The position numbers and the translations under genes are program-made. This document shows, piece after piece, positions 40,827 to 49,102 of a stretch of 64,000 nt of DNA. The stretch is from F23-B02 sp963629425 (GTDB lineage: Bacteria; Bacillota; Clostridia; Oscillospirales; Oscillospiraceae): positions 1-64,000 of the forward strand of contig CAVGIU010000001.1 of assembly GCA_963629425.1 (NCBI GenBank). Direction: 5' to 3'. The number at the start of each line of letters is the position of its first letter. The first letter of the stretch is position 1. Under the pieces are notes generated by a model that was not told the origin of the DNA, searched no databases, and was given only the letters and a program-made list of their open reading frames with translations.

Positions 40827-41711
40827 ATGAAAAACTTCACCAAAATAATTGCCCTCGCACTTGCAATCGTTCTCGCATTCAGCCTCGCAGCCTGCTCCAA
40901 TAAGAGCGGCAATGACTCCGCCGACGACGGCTCCGAGGTCATCAAAATAGCGGTTCCCAACGATACCACCAACGAAGCGCGCGCACTGCTCCTGCTCCAG
41001 GAGGCCGGCATCATCAAGCTCAAAGACGGCGCAGGCATCACCGCAACCAAGAACGACATCGTCGAGAATCCGTACAATGTCGAGATCGTTGAAGCGGAAG
41101 CCGCAGCGATCCCCCAGCTCCTGCCCGACGTTGACTACGCAGTCATCAACAGCAACTACGCGATAAACGCAGGTCTCAACCCCGTTGAGGACTCCCTGTT
41201 CAAGGAAGGCTCCTCCTCGGCATACTCCAACATCCTAGCAGTCAAGGAAGGCAACGAAGATACCGACGCGGTCAAGGCGCTCAAGGCAGCTCTCGAGAGC
41301 AAGCAGGTTGCGGACTTCATCGCAGAGAAGTACGAGGGCTCCGTAGTTTCCGTAGTCGATAACCCCACCGACGGCTTTGACAGCTCCGTTGATTACGCAG
41401 CCCTTGCAGGCACCACCATTTCCGTCGCAGCTTCCGTAACTCCTCACGCAGAGATCCTCGAGATCGCAAAGCAGATCCTCGCCGAGAAGGACATCACACT
41501 CGACATCCAGACCTACAGCGACTACGTCATCCCCAACAACGTCGTTGAAGACGGCACTGTTCTCGCAAACTACTTCCAGCACACCCCCTACCTCGACGAC
41601 TTCAACGCTCAGCAGGGTACCCACATAGTCTCCGTTGCAGCCATCCACGTCGAGCCCATGGGCCTGTACGGCGGCACCCAGACCACTCTGGACGCTGTGA
41701 GCGGCAAGTGA
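40827..41711 (+). CDS. metQ: MetQ/NlpA-family methionine-binding lipoprotein, circularly permuted
   Basis: 294 residues; lipoprotein signal with LAAC and Cys23. Residues 39-172 match the usual C-terminal half of MetQ (IAVPNDTTNEARALLLLQEA, VDYAVINSNYAINAGL, FIAEKYEG), while 197-290 match the usual N-terminal half (VTPHAEILEIAKQIL, SDYVIPN, YFQHTPYLDDFN, HVEPMGLYG). The order is therefore swapped; residues 173-196 form a new linker joining the old C- and N-termini. All conserved blocks are present, so the fold is probably intact. Biased codon use suggests high expression. AAGGAG precedes the ATG. Followed by metN and metI. Confidence 0.93.
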   Translation: MKNFTKIIALALAIVLAFSLAACSNKSGNDSADDGSEVIKIAVPNDTTNEARALLLLQEAGIIKLKDGAGITATKNDIVENPYNVEIVEAEAAAIPQLLPDVDYAVINSNYAINAGLNPVEDSLFKEGSSSAYSNILAVKEGNEDTDAVKALKAALESKQVADFIAEKYEGSVVSVVDNPTDGFDSSVDYAALAGTTISVAASVTPHAEILEIAKQILAEKDITLDIQTYSDYVIPNNVVEDGTVLANYFQHTPYLDDFNAQQGTHIVSVAAIHVEPMGLYGGTQTTLDAVSGK

Positions 41712-41752
41712 TATAAGCAACATATTATATAATAGTATAGAAACAGAGAAAT

Positions 41753-41781
41753 AGCTGACAGGAGCCAAGCTCCTGTCAGCT
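41753..41781 (+). promoter_or_regulatory. Stable hairpin between metQ and metN
   Basis: AGCTGACAGGAG / CTCCTGTCAGCT, 12 perfect pairs, loop CCAAG, no U tract. Likely protects the metQ 3' end so that the binding protein is made in excess over the membrane subunits. Confidence 0.7.
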
Positions 41782-41803
41782 ATAACAGAGAGGGATAACG
41801 CTT

Positions 41804-42811
41804 GTGATAGAACTGAAAAATGTAAGTAAGACCTTTGATTCCGGAACAGGTGAGGTGGACGCGCTCAAAAACGTCAGTCTTACAATCCGGGACGGGGACA
41901 TATACGGAATAATCGGCATGTCCGGCGCGGGGAAGAGCACGCTCGTGCGATGCATAAACCTGCTCGAAAGACCATCAAGCGGTGAGATCATCGTAAACGG
42001 GCAGCGGCTCGACACAATGAGCCCGGCGCAGCTTCGCGCGGCAAGACGCGACATAACGATGATATTCCAGCACTTCAACCTGCTCATGCAGCGCACATGC
42101 CTGAAAAATATATGCTTCCCGATGGAGCTTGCCGGCGTAAAAAAAGCCGACGCGGAAAAGCGCGCACGCGAGCTTCTGGAGCTCGTCGGTCTGCCGGATA
42201 AGGCAAACGCCTACCCCGCGCAGCTGTCCGGCGGTCAGCAGCAGCGCATAGCCATTGCCCGCGCACTGGCGACTGACCCCAAGGTTTTGCTCTGCGACGA
42301 AGCCACAAGTGCCCTCGACCCGAAAACGACCCGTCAGATCCTCGAGCTTATTAAAGATATTAACTCCAAGCTCGGTATTACGGTCGTTATCATAACCCAT
42401 CAGATGAGCGTCGTTAAGGAGGTCTGCAACCACGTTGCCATCCTCGATGACGGCGAGGTCGCCGAGGAGGGGCTGGTCGCGGCGGTGTTCGCGGCGCCAA
42501 AATCCCCGGCAGGACGCAGACTCGTGTTCCCCGGCGGGGTGGACGAGCTGGTCTCCGACCCCAAGACCGAGCGCCGCGTCAGACTTATCTTCCGCGACAG
42601 CCGGACGACCGCGATACCTCTCGTCGCGCGCCTGGCGTCGGAGGAGAACATCTTCTGCAACATCATTTCCGCATCGACGCAAAAGCTGTCAGAGGAGGTC
42701 TACGGCAGCCTGCTCATCGGCATCCCCAGTGCGCAGTATGATCGTGCGCTGAAATTCATTTCATCCGTTGCAAATGTCACGGCAGAGGAGGTAAACGGCA
42801 ATGTACAGTGA
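41804..42811 (+). CDS. metN: Methionine ABC transporter ATP-binding protein
   Basis: 335 residues, GTG start after AGAGAGGG. Walker A GMSGAGKST near 38, signature LSGGQQQR, Walker B VLLCDEATSALD, His-loop IITHQMS. The C-terminal 80 residues (RRVRLIFRDSRTTAIPLV ... AQYDRALKFISS) form the NIL domain through which internal methionine inhibits transport. Overlaps metI by 11 bases. Confidence 0.95.
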   Translation: MIELKNVSKTFDSGTGEVDALKNVSLTIRDGDIYGIIGMSGAGKSTLVRCINLLERPSSGEIIVNGQRLDTMSPAQLRAARRDITMIFQHFNLLMQRTCLKNICFPMELAGVKKADAEKRARELLELVGLPDKANAYPAQLSGGQQQRIAIARALATDPKVLLCDEATSALDPKTTRQILELIKDINSKLGITVVIITHQMSVVKEVCNHVAILDDGEVAEEGLVAAVFAAPKSPAGRRLVFPGGVDELVSDPKTERRVRLIFRDSRTTAIPLVARLASEENIFCNIISASTQKLSEEVYGSLLIGIPSAQYDRALKFISSVANVTAEEVNGNVQ

Positions 42812-43499
42812 TCTTTTTTCCGAGGCCTCCATTCAGGGGCTTCTCGATCTCCTGCCCACATTTCCCACCGCCCTGTGGGAGACATTTTACGTCACAGTTC
42901 TGAGCACCGCTCTTTCTCTTGTCATCGGCCTTCCGCTCGGCGTGCTTCTCGTCACCGGCGAAAAGGATGGCATTCTGCCGCTGCCCGGCTGGCTCATGCA
43001 CCTGCTGAACGTTATCATAAACCTTCTGCGCTCGATCCCCTTCCTTATATTAATGATCATGGTTCTTCCTCTCTCCCGAGCGCTCATAGGCACAGCCGTC
43101 GGCACAACGGCGACAATCGTTCCGCTCGTCGCGGCGGCATTTCCATTCGTCGCACGCCTTGTCGAGAGCAGCCTGCGCGAGCTTGACGGCAACATCATCG
43201 AGGCCGCGCAGAGCATGGGCGCGTCACCCATTCAGATAATCTGCAAGGTAATGATCCCCGAAAGCGTACCATCGCTTATCCAGAACGTCACCATCGCGCT
43301 GACCACCATCCTCAGCTACTCGGCAATGAGCGGCATCATCGGCGGCGGCGGGCTTGGCAAGATTGCCATTGACTACGGCTACTATCGCTATAAGTATCTC
43401 ATCATGGTCGCTGCGGTCATTATCCTCATCCTGCTCGTTCAGGTTTTCCAGAGCCTCGGCACCTATCTTGCCAAGAAGTGCGACAAGAGACTTAAGTAA
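42801..43499 (+). CDS. metI: Methionine ABC transporter permease
   Basis: 232 residues, five membrane helices, and the permease EAA-type loop AAQSMGASPIQIICKVMIPES that docks to MetN. Length and order fit MetI. Translationally coupled to metN. A terminator follows. Confidence 0.95.
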   Translation: MYSDLFSEASIQGLLDLLPTFPTALWETFYVTVLSTALSLVIGLPLGVLLVTGEKDGILPLPGWLMHLLNVIINLLRSIPFLILMIMVLPLSRALIGTAVGTTATIVPLVAAAFPFVARLVESSLRELDGNIIEAAQSMGASPIQIICKVMIPESVPSLIQNVTIALTTILSYSAMSGIIGGGGLGKIAIDYGYYRYKYLIMVAAVIILILLVQVFQSLGTYLAKKCDKRLK

Positions 43500-43523
43500 C
43501 ATATACATTACATATAATGTACA

Positions 43524-43556
43524 AATGAACAGCCCCAAGGGGCTGTTCATTTTTTT
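43524..43556 (+). terminator. Intrinsic terminator of metQNI
   Basis: ATGAACAGCCCC / GGGGCTGTTCAT with loop AA and a T7 run. Confidence 0.92.
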
Positions 43557-43671
43557 AGGCAAATGGGCGTGAATGCTTGATTTTAAGACCGATAGCTGAT
43601 ATTGTCTATGTTAAAGAAAGTTATTTTAGTGTAGCTTTATATTGAGTTAAAGTCGATGCAAAGGTGGTAAC

Positions 43672-45789
43672 ATGAAGAATACGTTCAAAATATTCTTTTC
43701 CGACATTGGAAGTCTCGTTAAGCACTTTTTTGCGGTCGCCGTCGTGATAGCGATAACTATCATACCGGCGCTGTATGCATGGGTCAACATCTATGCAAAC
43801 TCCGACCCCTACGGAAACACGGGCAATATAAGCATTGCCGTCGCGTCCGACGATCAGGGCTATGAAGGCGAAAACAAGGGCGAAAGTATACTCGACAGCT
43901 TAAAGGATAACAAGTCGATAAACTGGGTGTTTACCGACAGCACCGAAAAGGCCAAAAAGGGTGTCGACAGCGGCAAATATTACGCCGCCATCCTCATCGG
44001 CGAAAATTTCAGCCGCAATATGTACGATCTGAAATCCGCCCTTACAGACGATGAGAGCACCATTACATACTATGTAAACGCAAAGACCAACGCCATTGCC
44101 ACCAAGATAACCGACACGGCGGCGGAGACGGTCAAGAGCAACATTCAGGTCGAGTATCTGAAGGTGCTGTTCCAAACCGTTTTCACCACAGGCCAGGAGA
44201 TTGGCGATGAAGTTGACGAGGAGCAGGCGGTAAACGCCGTCATCTCGCAGCTGACAGACCTCAGCAAAAGCCTCAGGCAGTACAGCGCGTCAATAGGCCG
44301 GTTCGTCAGCGACAGTTCGTCTATCTCCTATGTCCTCTCAGGCATCGGAAGCTCCTCGGCAAACGCCGCGGCGGCGCTCTCCGGCAGCCAGGCCACACTC
44401 AATTCCGCGCAGGCATCAATAACGAACGCGCAGACCGCGATCGATCAGCTCGCAAATGGCATAGACGGCAAGCTCGCAGAGCTTGAAACAGACCTTGACG
44501 AGCTCACGGCGGCTCTCAACAAGCTTGCCTCCGGCGAGGTCATAAACGGCAGCATCGAGCTGCACAATCAGATGGTCGATGCCGCCAAGACAGCAGCCGC
44601 AAAGCTTCAGACACATCTTGAGACCCTGCGCGCGCTGCTTCCCGAAAACAGCGCCCTGAGCGGTACGTCTTACGTTGCGAACACTCTCGACGCGCTCATC
44701 GAGCGCACAAAGCAGATGCAGAACCAGCTCGAGCTTCTGCGCGATGACGCAAGCTTTGCCGAGGATGCGGCGAATATAACAGGCGCCTGTGCGGACACCG
44801 TTTCGCTCATGCGCTCCGGCATAACAAATGAGCTCAAGACCGGTATCGACATGATGCTCACGAATCTTTCGAGCACGCTGAACATGATGGAACCGCTCAT
44901 AAGCAGTCTGGGCATAACGCTCGACGATATTGCACCCGTCGTTTCATCCGCGAGCGATACGCTCAATTACGTCTCCTCGGCCATGACGAGGCTGCAATCG
45001 CTCATGGAGCGCGTCGCAAATTCCTGCGATGAGCTGCTTGTCAAAATAAACGAGGGAACGGCCGATGAACGGCTTCAGACTCTCATAACCGTTTTGAACG
45101 GCAACGCCGAAAAATATGCGGAGTTCCTCTCCGAGCCTGTCAAGGTCTCCGAGGAGACGATATATCCCACCGCGAGCTACGGCGACGCGATGACTCCGTT
45201 CTACTCTGTCCTTGCCATTTGGGTCGGCGGCGTTATCCTCGTTGCCATCCTCAAGGTCGAGGCAGACCCGAGGGGGCTGCGCCACGTCACCGAGGGGCAG
45301 AAGTACTGGGGTAAATTCCTGCTGTTCTTCTTCCTCGGCCAGGCTCAGGCTGCGGTCATCGTCCTTGGCGATATCTATCTGCTGGGCTGCCAGTGCGAGA
45401 ACGCTTTGCTGTTCTGGGCGGCGGCCGCAGTGACGAGCTTTGTCTTCAACGCGCTCATATATTCGCTGGCGCTGGCCTTCGGCGATATCGGCAAGGCCAT
45501 CGTCGTCGTTATCATGGTCGTTCAGATAGCCGGCTCCTCGGGCTCGTATCCGATCGAGATCCTGCCGGATATCTTCAGTAAGATCTATCTGTTCTTCCCG
45601 TTCCCCTACGCCATAAACGCGATGCGCGAGGCGATCTTCGGCATGTATCAATGGGATTACTTCATCTATCTGGGCGAGCTTCTCATCTTCGGCATCGTCG
45701 GCATCGCCATCGGCCTTGTCGTGCGCAAGCCCTTTGTAAAAATGAACCGTTTCGTCGAGGACGAAATGGAGAAATCGGGGGTGCTGTGA
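43672..45789 (+). CDS. YhgE/Pip domain membrane protein 1
   Basis: 705 residues. N-terminal helix (about 17-40) with the conserved AWVNIYANSDPYG segment after it, a long extracellular region (40-505) rich in Ala, Ser and Leu with coiled-coil character, and a C-terminal block of five or six helices (505-690) of the ABC-2 permease type, with SGSYPIEILPDIF. The family includes phage-infection protein Pip and EsaA of type VII secretion. AAGGTGG precedes the ATG. First gene of a four-gene overlapping operon. Confidence 0.9.
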   Translation: MKNTFKIFFSDIGSLVKHFFAVAVVIAITIIPALYAWVNIYANSDPYGNTGNISIAVASDDQGYEGENKGESILDSLKDNKSINWVFTDSTEKAKKGVDSGKYYAAILIGENFSRNMYDLKSALTDDESTITYYVNAKTNAIATKITDTAAETVKSNIQVEYLKVLFQTVFTTGQEIGDEVDEEQAVNAVISQLTDLSKSLRQYSASIGRFVSDSSSISYVLSGIGSSSANAAAALSGSQATLNSAQASITNAQTAIDQLANGIDGKLAELETDLDELTAALNKLASGEVINGSIELHNQMVDAAKTAAAKLQTHLETLRALLPENSALSGTSYVANTLDALIERTKQMQNQLELLRDDASFAEDAANITGACADTVSLMRSGITNELKTGIDMMLTNLSSTLNMMEPLISSLGITLDDIAPVVSSASDTLNYVSSAMTRLQSLMERVANSCDELLVKINEGTADERLQTLITVLNGNAEKYAEFLSEPVKVSEETIYPTASYGDAMTPFYSVLAIWVGGVILVAILKVEADPRGLRHVTEGQKYWGKFLLFFFLGQAQAAVIVLGDIYLLGCQCENALLFWAAAAVTSFVFNALIYSLALAFGDIGKAIVVVIMVVQIAGSSGSYPIEILPDIFSKIYLFFPFPYAINAMREAIFGMYQWDYFIYLGELLIFGIVGIAIGLVVRKPFVKMNRFVEDEMEKSGVL

Positions 45790-45790
45790 T

Positions 45791-46180
45791 ATGGCGAAGA
45801 AACTCAATGTTCGCGTCCGCGAAAACAGCACCGATGTGCTTTACGGTAAGCTGCTGATGTACGCAGAGCAGGTGCATCAGAACAATAAGCGCCGCATACG
45901 CAACGGGCTTATAAGCCTTATAGTCATACCCTTTATCCTTGTCGGCATCCTGCTTCTGACCGACAGCTCCAGGATCGTGTTCCTTATCATATGGATAGCC
46001 TGCATGTTCGTCGTCGCGGCGTTTCTGCTGTTTGTTGCGTATTCCGACTGGATGCTGCAATCGACGATAAACGAGCTTTCGCGCGACGAGCTCGGCGAGC
46101 TTGACAGCCTTATTACCGTCAAGCCCCCGCGCCGCGGCTTCAAATTACTGCAGAAGCTTGAAGAGGAGGTGACGAAGTGA
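45791..46180 (+). CDS. Small two-helix membrane protein between the YhgE paralogues
   Basis: 129 residues; basic N-terminus, two adjacent membrane helices at about 42-62 and 65-85 (ISLIVIPFILVGILLL, FLIIWIACMFVVAAFLLF), charged C-terminal tail with KPPRRGFKLLQKLEEE. No family recognised. Starts one base after the preceding stop and its own stop overlaps the GTG of the next gene, so it is probably a subunit or regulator of the YhgE pair. Confidence 0.75.
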   Translation: MAKKLNVRVRENSTDVLYGKLLMYAEQVHQNNKRRIRNGLISLIVIPFILVGILLLTDSSRIVFLIIWIACMFVVAAFLLFVAYSDWMLQSTINELSRDELGELDSLITVKPPRRGFKLLQKLEEEVTK

Positions 46181-48324
46181 AAAATATTCTCACCATATGC
46201 AGAAACGATCTGCGCAGAATATCCTCCAGCGTCGTCGCCATCGTTATAATCCTCGGCCTTGCCGCCGTGCCCTGCCTGTATGCGTGGTTCAACATTTTCT
46301 CAAACTGGGATCCCTACGGTCAGGACGCTACCTCGCGCATAAAGATCGCCGTCGCCTCCGAGGACGCCGGTGCAAGCGTGCTGGGACTTAAATTAAACAT
46401 CGGCGATAAGGTAATAAGCGCACTTGAGGCAAACGACACCATCGGCTGGCAGTTTGTCGACACAAAGCAGGACGCATTGGACCTCGTATACAGCGGCGAC
46501 TGCTACGCGGCGCTCGTCGTGCCCGAGGATTTCACTACCAACGTCACCAGCTTTTTGAGCGGCGACATCACCAATCCCGAGATAATCTTCTATCAGAACG
46601 ACAAGAAAAACGCCATTGCGCCGAAGATAACCAGCAAGGCTAAGACCGCAGTTCAGGAGCAGGTAAACGCCACATTCGTGCAGACGATATCCGACGATAT
46701 CGCCTCGCTGATTTCCGTTGCAAATGCAAACGGCGTCACCGCCGAGAGTCTGCTGAACGATCTGAGCGCCGACATAAGCGACCTGAGCGATAAGCTTTCC
46801 GACTGCTGCGCGGCGCTGAGCGCCGCAAACGGCCTGACAAATGCCGCGAAAAACCTCATCAGCATTTCCGTGAAGCTGTGCAACAACACCTCGACAACGC
46901 TCGAGCAGTCGAAGGAGCTTCTCAACAAGGTCGGCGATGATACTGCAACGCTAAATGATCGCATCGACACCACCGTGCAGAGCGTCACCACCGCCCTTGC
47001 GCAGGCCGACGCCAACCTCGCCGCCATCCAGACGAGCCTTGAAAACGCGTTTTCCGACATAAATCGTTATAACGACTACGTTTCTACCGGTCTTGCCGCC
47101 GACGTTGCGATGCTTGATGCTCTGAGCACGAACTGCTCGGATATGGCGCAGTCGTTTTCCTCCATCGGCTTTGATGCGGCGGCGACTCAGATGAGTGCGC
47201 TCGCCTCTAAGCTTAAGAGCCTCAGCTCGGCTCTCGGCAGCCTCACGGAGGCAAACGACGAAAGCTGGGAGGGCATCCGCGAGCAGCAGACCTCGCTCAT
47301 AGAGTCCGTTACCTCCGCGCGCGAAACGATAAGCAGCCTCTCGGCCACGGTCAGCAGTGACCTCGCGCCGAAGCTGCACTCCGCGCTTGCCGGGGCGCAG
47401 AGCGCCTCGACCAACGTAAGCTCCGTGCTCGGCAGCCTTCAGAGCTCGACGAGTGCGCTGAGCGGCACCCTGAACTCCTACCTCGGCTCGATAGGCACCA
47501 TGCAGTCCGGATTTACCGACACGCAGAAGGCCATAGAGGGTGCGCAGGCTGAGCTCAAGGTCATTTCCGAATTCGTCTCGGCGCTTGCCGGCAGCAAGCT
47601 GCTTGCCGAGGTGAGCGATACGCTTGAAAACGACGGCGATCTTGTCGGCGGATACCTCGCCTCGCCCATCAGCATGGACACCGTCATAAAGTATGAGGTC
47701 GCAACCTACGGCTCGGCGATGGCTCCGTTTTACACGGTGCTTGCCCAGTGGGTCGGCGCACTGCTGAGCGCGGTGTTCCTCAAGGTCAAGATCCGCGCCG
47801 AGGACGAGCCCCTCGGCCTGCGTCTGCACGAGAGATTTTTCGGTCGCTACGGTCTGTTCTTCCTCGTCGCTATCGGTCAGGCGCTGATCGTTTCGCTCGG
47901 CGATCTGTTCTATGTGCAGATCCAATGCCTGTATCCCTGGCGCTTCGTACTTGCGGCCGTCGTCACGGGACTTTGCTTCTCACTTATAAACTATGCGCTT
48001 GTTTTCGCGCTCGATAATATCGGCATGGCGGCCTCCGTCATCGTCATGGTCATGCAGGTCGCGGGCTCCGGCGGCACATATCCCATCGAGGTCCTCCCGG
48101 ATATATTCCGGAAGCTTTACGACTACATGCCCTTCAAATACGCAATGAACGCAATGCGAGAGACCATCGCGGGAATGTACGGCAGCAACTACACCCATGA
48201 CATTGTCGTCCTCCTGTGCGTCGCGCTCGGTTCGATAATTTTCGGACTTGCGCTGTACTACCCCTGCCTTGGCCTGAATCGCCTAATAGAATCAAGTAAA
48301 AGAAAGAGTGAGATCATGCAATGA
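46177..48324 (+). CDS. YhgE/Pip domain membrane protein 2
   Basis: 715 residues, GTG start overlapping the previous stop with GAGGAGGTGA upstream. Same layout as protein 1: N-terminal helix then AWFNIFSNWDPYG, long Ala/Ser-rich extracellular region, C-terminal helices from about 500 with GSGGTYPIEVLPDIF. The two are clear but distant paralogues and may form a heterodimer. Stop overlaps the start of the next gene (ATGA). Confidence 0.9.
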   Translation: MKNILTICRNDLRRISSSVVAIVIILGLAAVPCLYAWFNIFSNWDPYGQDATSRIKIAVASEDAGASVLGLKLNIGDKVISALEANDTIGWQFVDTKQDALDLVYSGDCYAALVVPEDFTTNVTSFLSGDITNPEIIFYQNDKKNAIAPKITSKAKTAVQEQVNATFVQTISDDIASLISVANANGVTAESLLNDLSADISDLSDKLSDCCAALSAANGLTNAAKNLISISVKLCNNTSTTLEQSKELLNKVGDDTATLNDRIDTTVQSVTTALAQADANLAAIQTSLENAFSDINRYNDYVSTGLAADVAMLDALSTNCSDMAQSFSSIGFDAAATQMSALASKLKSLSSALGSLTEANDESWEGIREQQTSLIESVTSARETISSLSATVSSDLAPKLHSALAGAQSASTNVSSVLGSLQSSTSALSGTLNSYLGSIGTMQSGFTDTQKAIEGAQAELKVISEFVSALAGSKLLAEVSDTLENDGDLVGGYLASPISMDTVIKYEVATYGSAMAPFYTVLAQWVGALLSAVFLKVKIRAEDEPLGLRLHERFFGRYGLFFLVAIGQALIVSLGDLFYVQIQCLYPWRFVLAAVVTGLCFSLINYALVFALDNIGMAASVIVMVMQVAGSGGTYPIEVLPDIFRKLYDYMPFKYAMNAMRETIAGMYGSNYTHDIVVLLCVALGSIIFGLALYYPCLGLNRLIESSKRKSEIMQ

Positions 48325-48983
48325 TAATCGATTTTAAAGCGCATGTAATGCCGGGCATGGACAAAACCTGCAAAAACAGGATCGACACCATCCGCCGCCT
48401 TATGGCGGCAAAGGACGCCGGTGTCGACCTAATCGTCGCTGCGCCCGTTTACGATCCCGACGAGTGCAGCGTTGAGGAATTTCTCGATCGCCGCCGCCAG
48501 TCCGAGGACATCCTCGGCAGCCTCATGAACGATGAGCTGCCCGAGGTCATGTCGGCCGCGACAACAAAATTCAGCGAAAGACTCCTGACTGAGGAGAATC
48601 TTCCGGAGCTCTGCTTCGGCGACAGATGCTTTCTGCTGAACATGGAGGACGTTGAGTGGAACGATACGACCGAGGCCGTGCTCAGACGCCTCTCCGGCAA
48701 GCTTGGCATGAACGTCATCCTCACCGGCGCGGGCGAGGGCGTGCTCAAAAACAGCGAAAAGCTCCAGCAGCTGGGCGTTCACGTCATGCTCGATCTCGAC
48801 GAAATCCACCATAAAAAGCAGATCCGCGCCTACCTCCCGCTCATCGGCAGCGGCCTTATCTGCGCCATCGGCAGCGACTGGGCCTCCGAAGCGCCCTACC
48901 GCTTCCTGAGAAAGACCATAAGGCGTATGGATGAAGCCTTTGACACGGTCATGGCCGCCTCCGCTCATCTGCTCGGCAAATAA
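48321..48983 (+). CDS. PHP-fold protein related to CpsB/CapC phosphatases, metal ligands lost
   Basis: 220 residues. The start FKAHVMPGMDKTCKN corresponds to the HxHxLPGxDDG motif of CpsB-type tyrosine phosphatases, but the first metal His is replaced (FKAH instead of xHCH), Asp-Gly is altered, and the ATPH motif reads AAPVY. The rest (GMNVILTGAGEGVL, LICAIGSDWAS) keeps the barrel pattern. Probably a catalytically dead relative that binds rather than hydrolyses. Last gene of the YhgE operon. Confidence 0.6.
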   Translation: MIIDFKAHVMPGMDKTCKNRIDTIRRLMAAKDAGVDLIVAAPVYDPDECSVEEFLDRRRQSEDILGSLMNDELPEVMSAATTKFSERLLTEENLPELCFGDRCFLLNMEDVEWNDTTEAVLRRLSGKLGMNVILTGAGEGVLKNSEKLQQLGVHVMLDLDEIHHKKQIRAYLPLIGSGLICAIGSDWASEAPYRFLRKTIRRMDEAFDTVMAASAHLLGK

Positions 48984-49011
48984 GCCGACCCCCCGAAATA
49001 GAGAAGAATGC

Positions 49012-49044
49012 TTATCCCCGGTCTGTTTTTCAGACCGGGGATAA
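49012..49044 (+). terminator. Strong hairpin after the YhgE operon
   Basis: TTATCCCCGGTCTG / CAGACCGGGGATAA with a T5 loop; only weak U content downstream (ATTCAG). Likely ends the operon. Confidence 0.6.
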
Positions 49045-49052
49045 ATTCAGCC

Positions 49053-49083
49053 TTGACTCTACAATAATTGTAGAGTTTAATAT
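49053..49083 (+). promoter_or_regulatory. MerR-type promoter with 19-bp spacer and operator dyad
   Basis: -35 TTGACT (49053-49058), 19-base spacer, -10 TAATAT (49078-49083). The perfect dyad CTCTACAATAATTGTAGAG (49057-49075) lies within the spacer, which is the signature of promoters activated by MerR-family regulators through DNA twisting. The regulator is the second gene downstream. Confidence 0.8.
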
Positions 49084-49102
49084 GATTATCCGAGGTGATA
49101 GC

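Noticed and set aside
40827..41711. Misassembly as the cause of the permuted metQ
   Set aside because: There are no N in the region, the frame is unbroken, a full lipoprotein signal is joined to the permuted body, and a new linker unrelated to MetQ bridges the halves. Not excluded without reads, but less likely.
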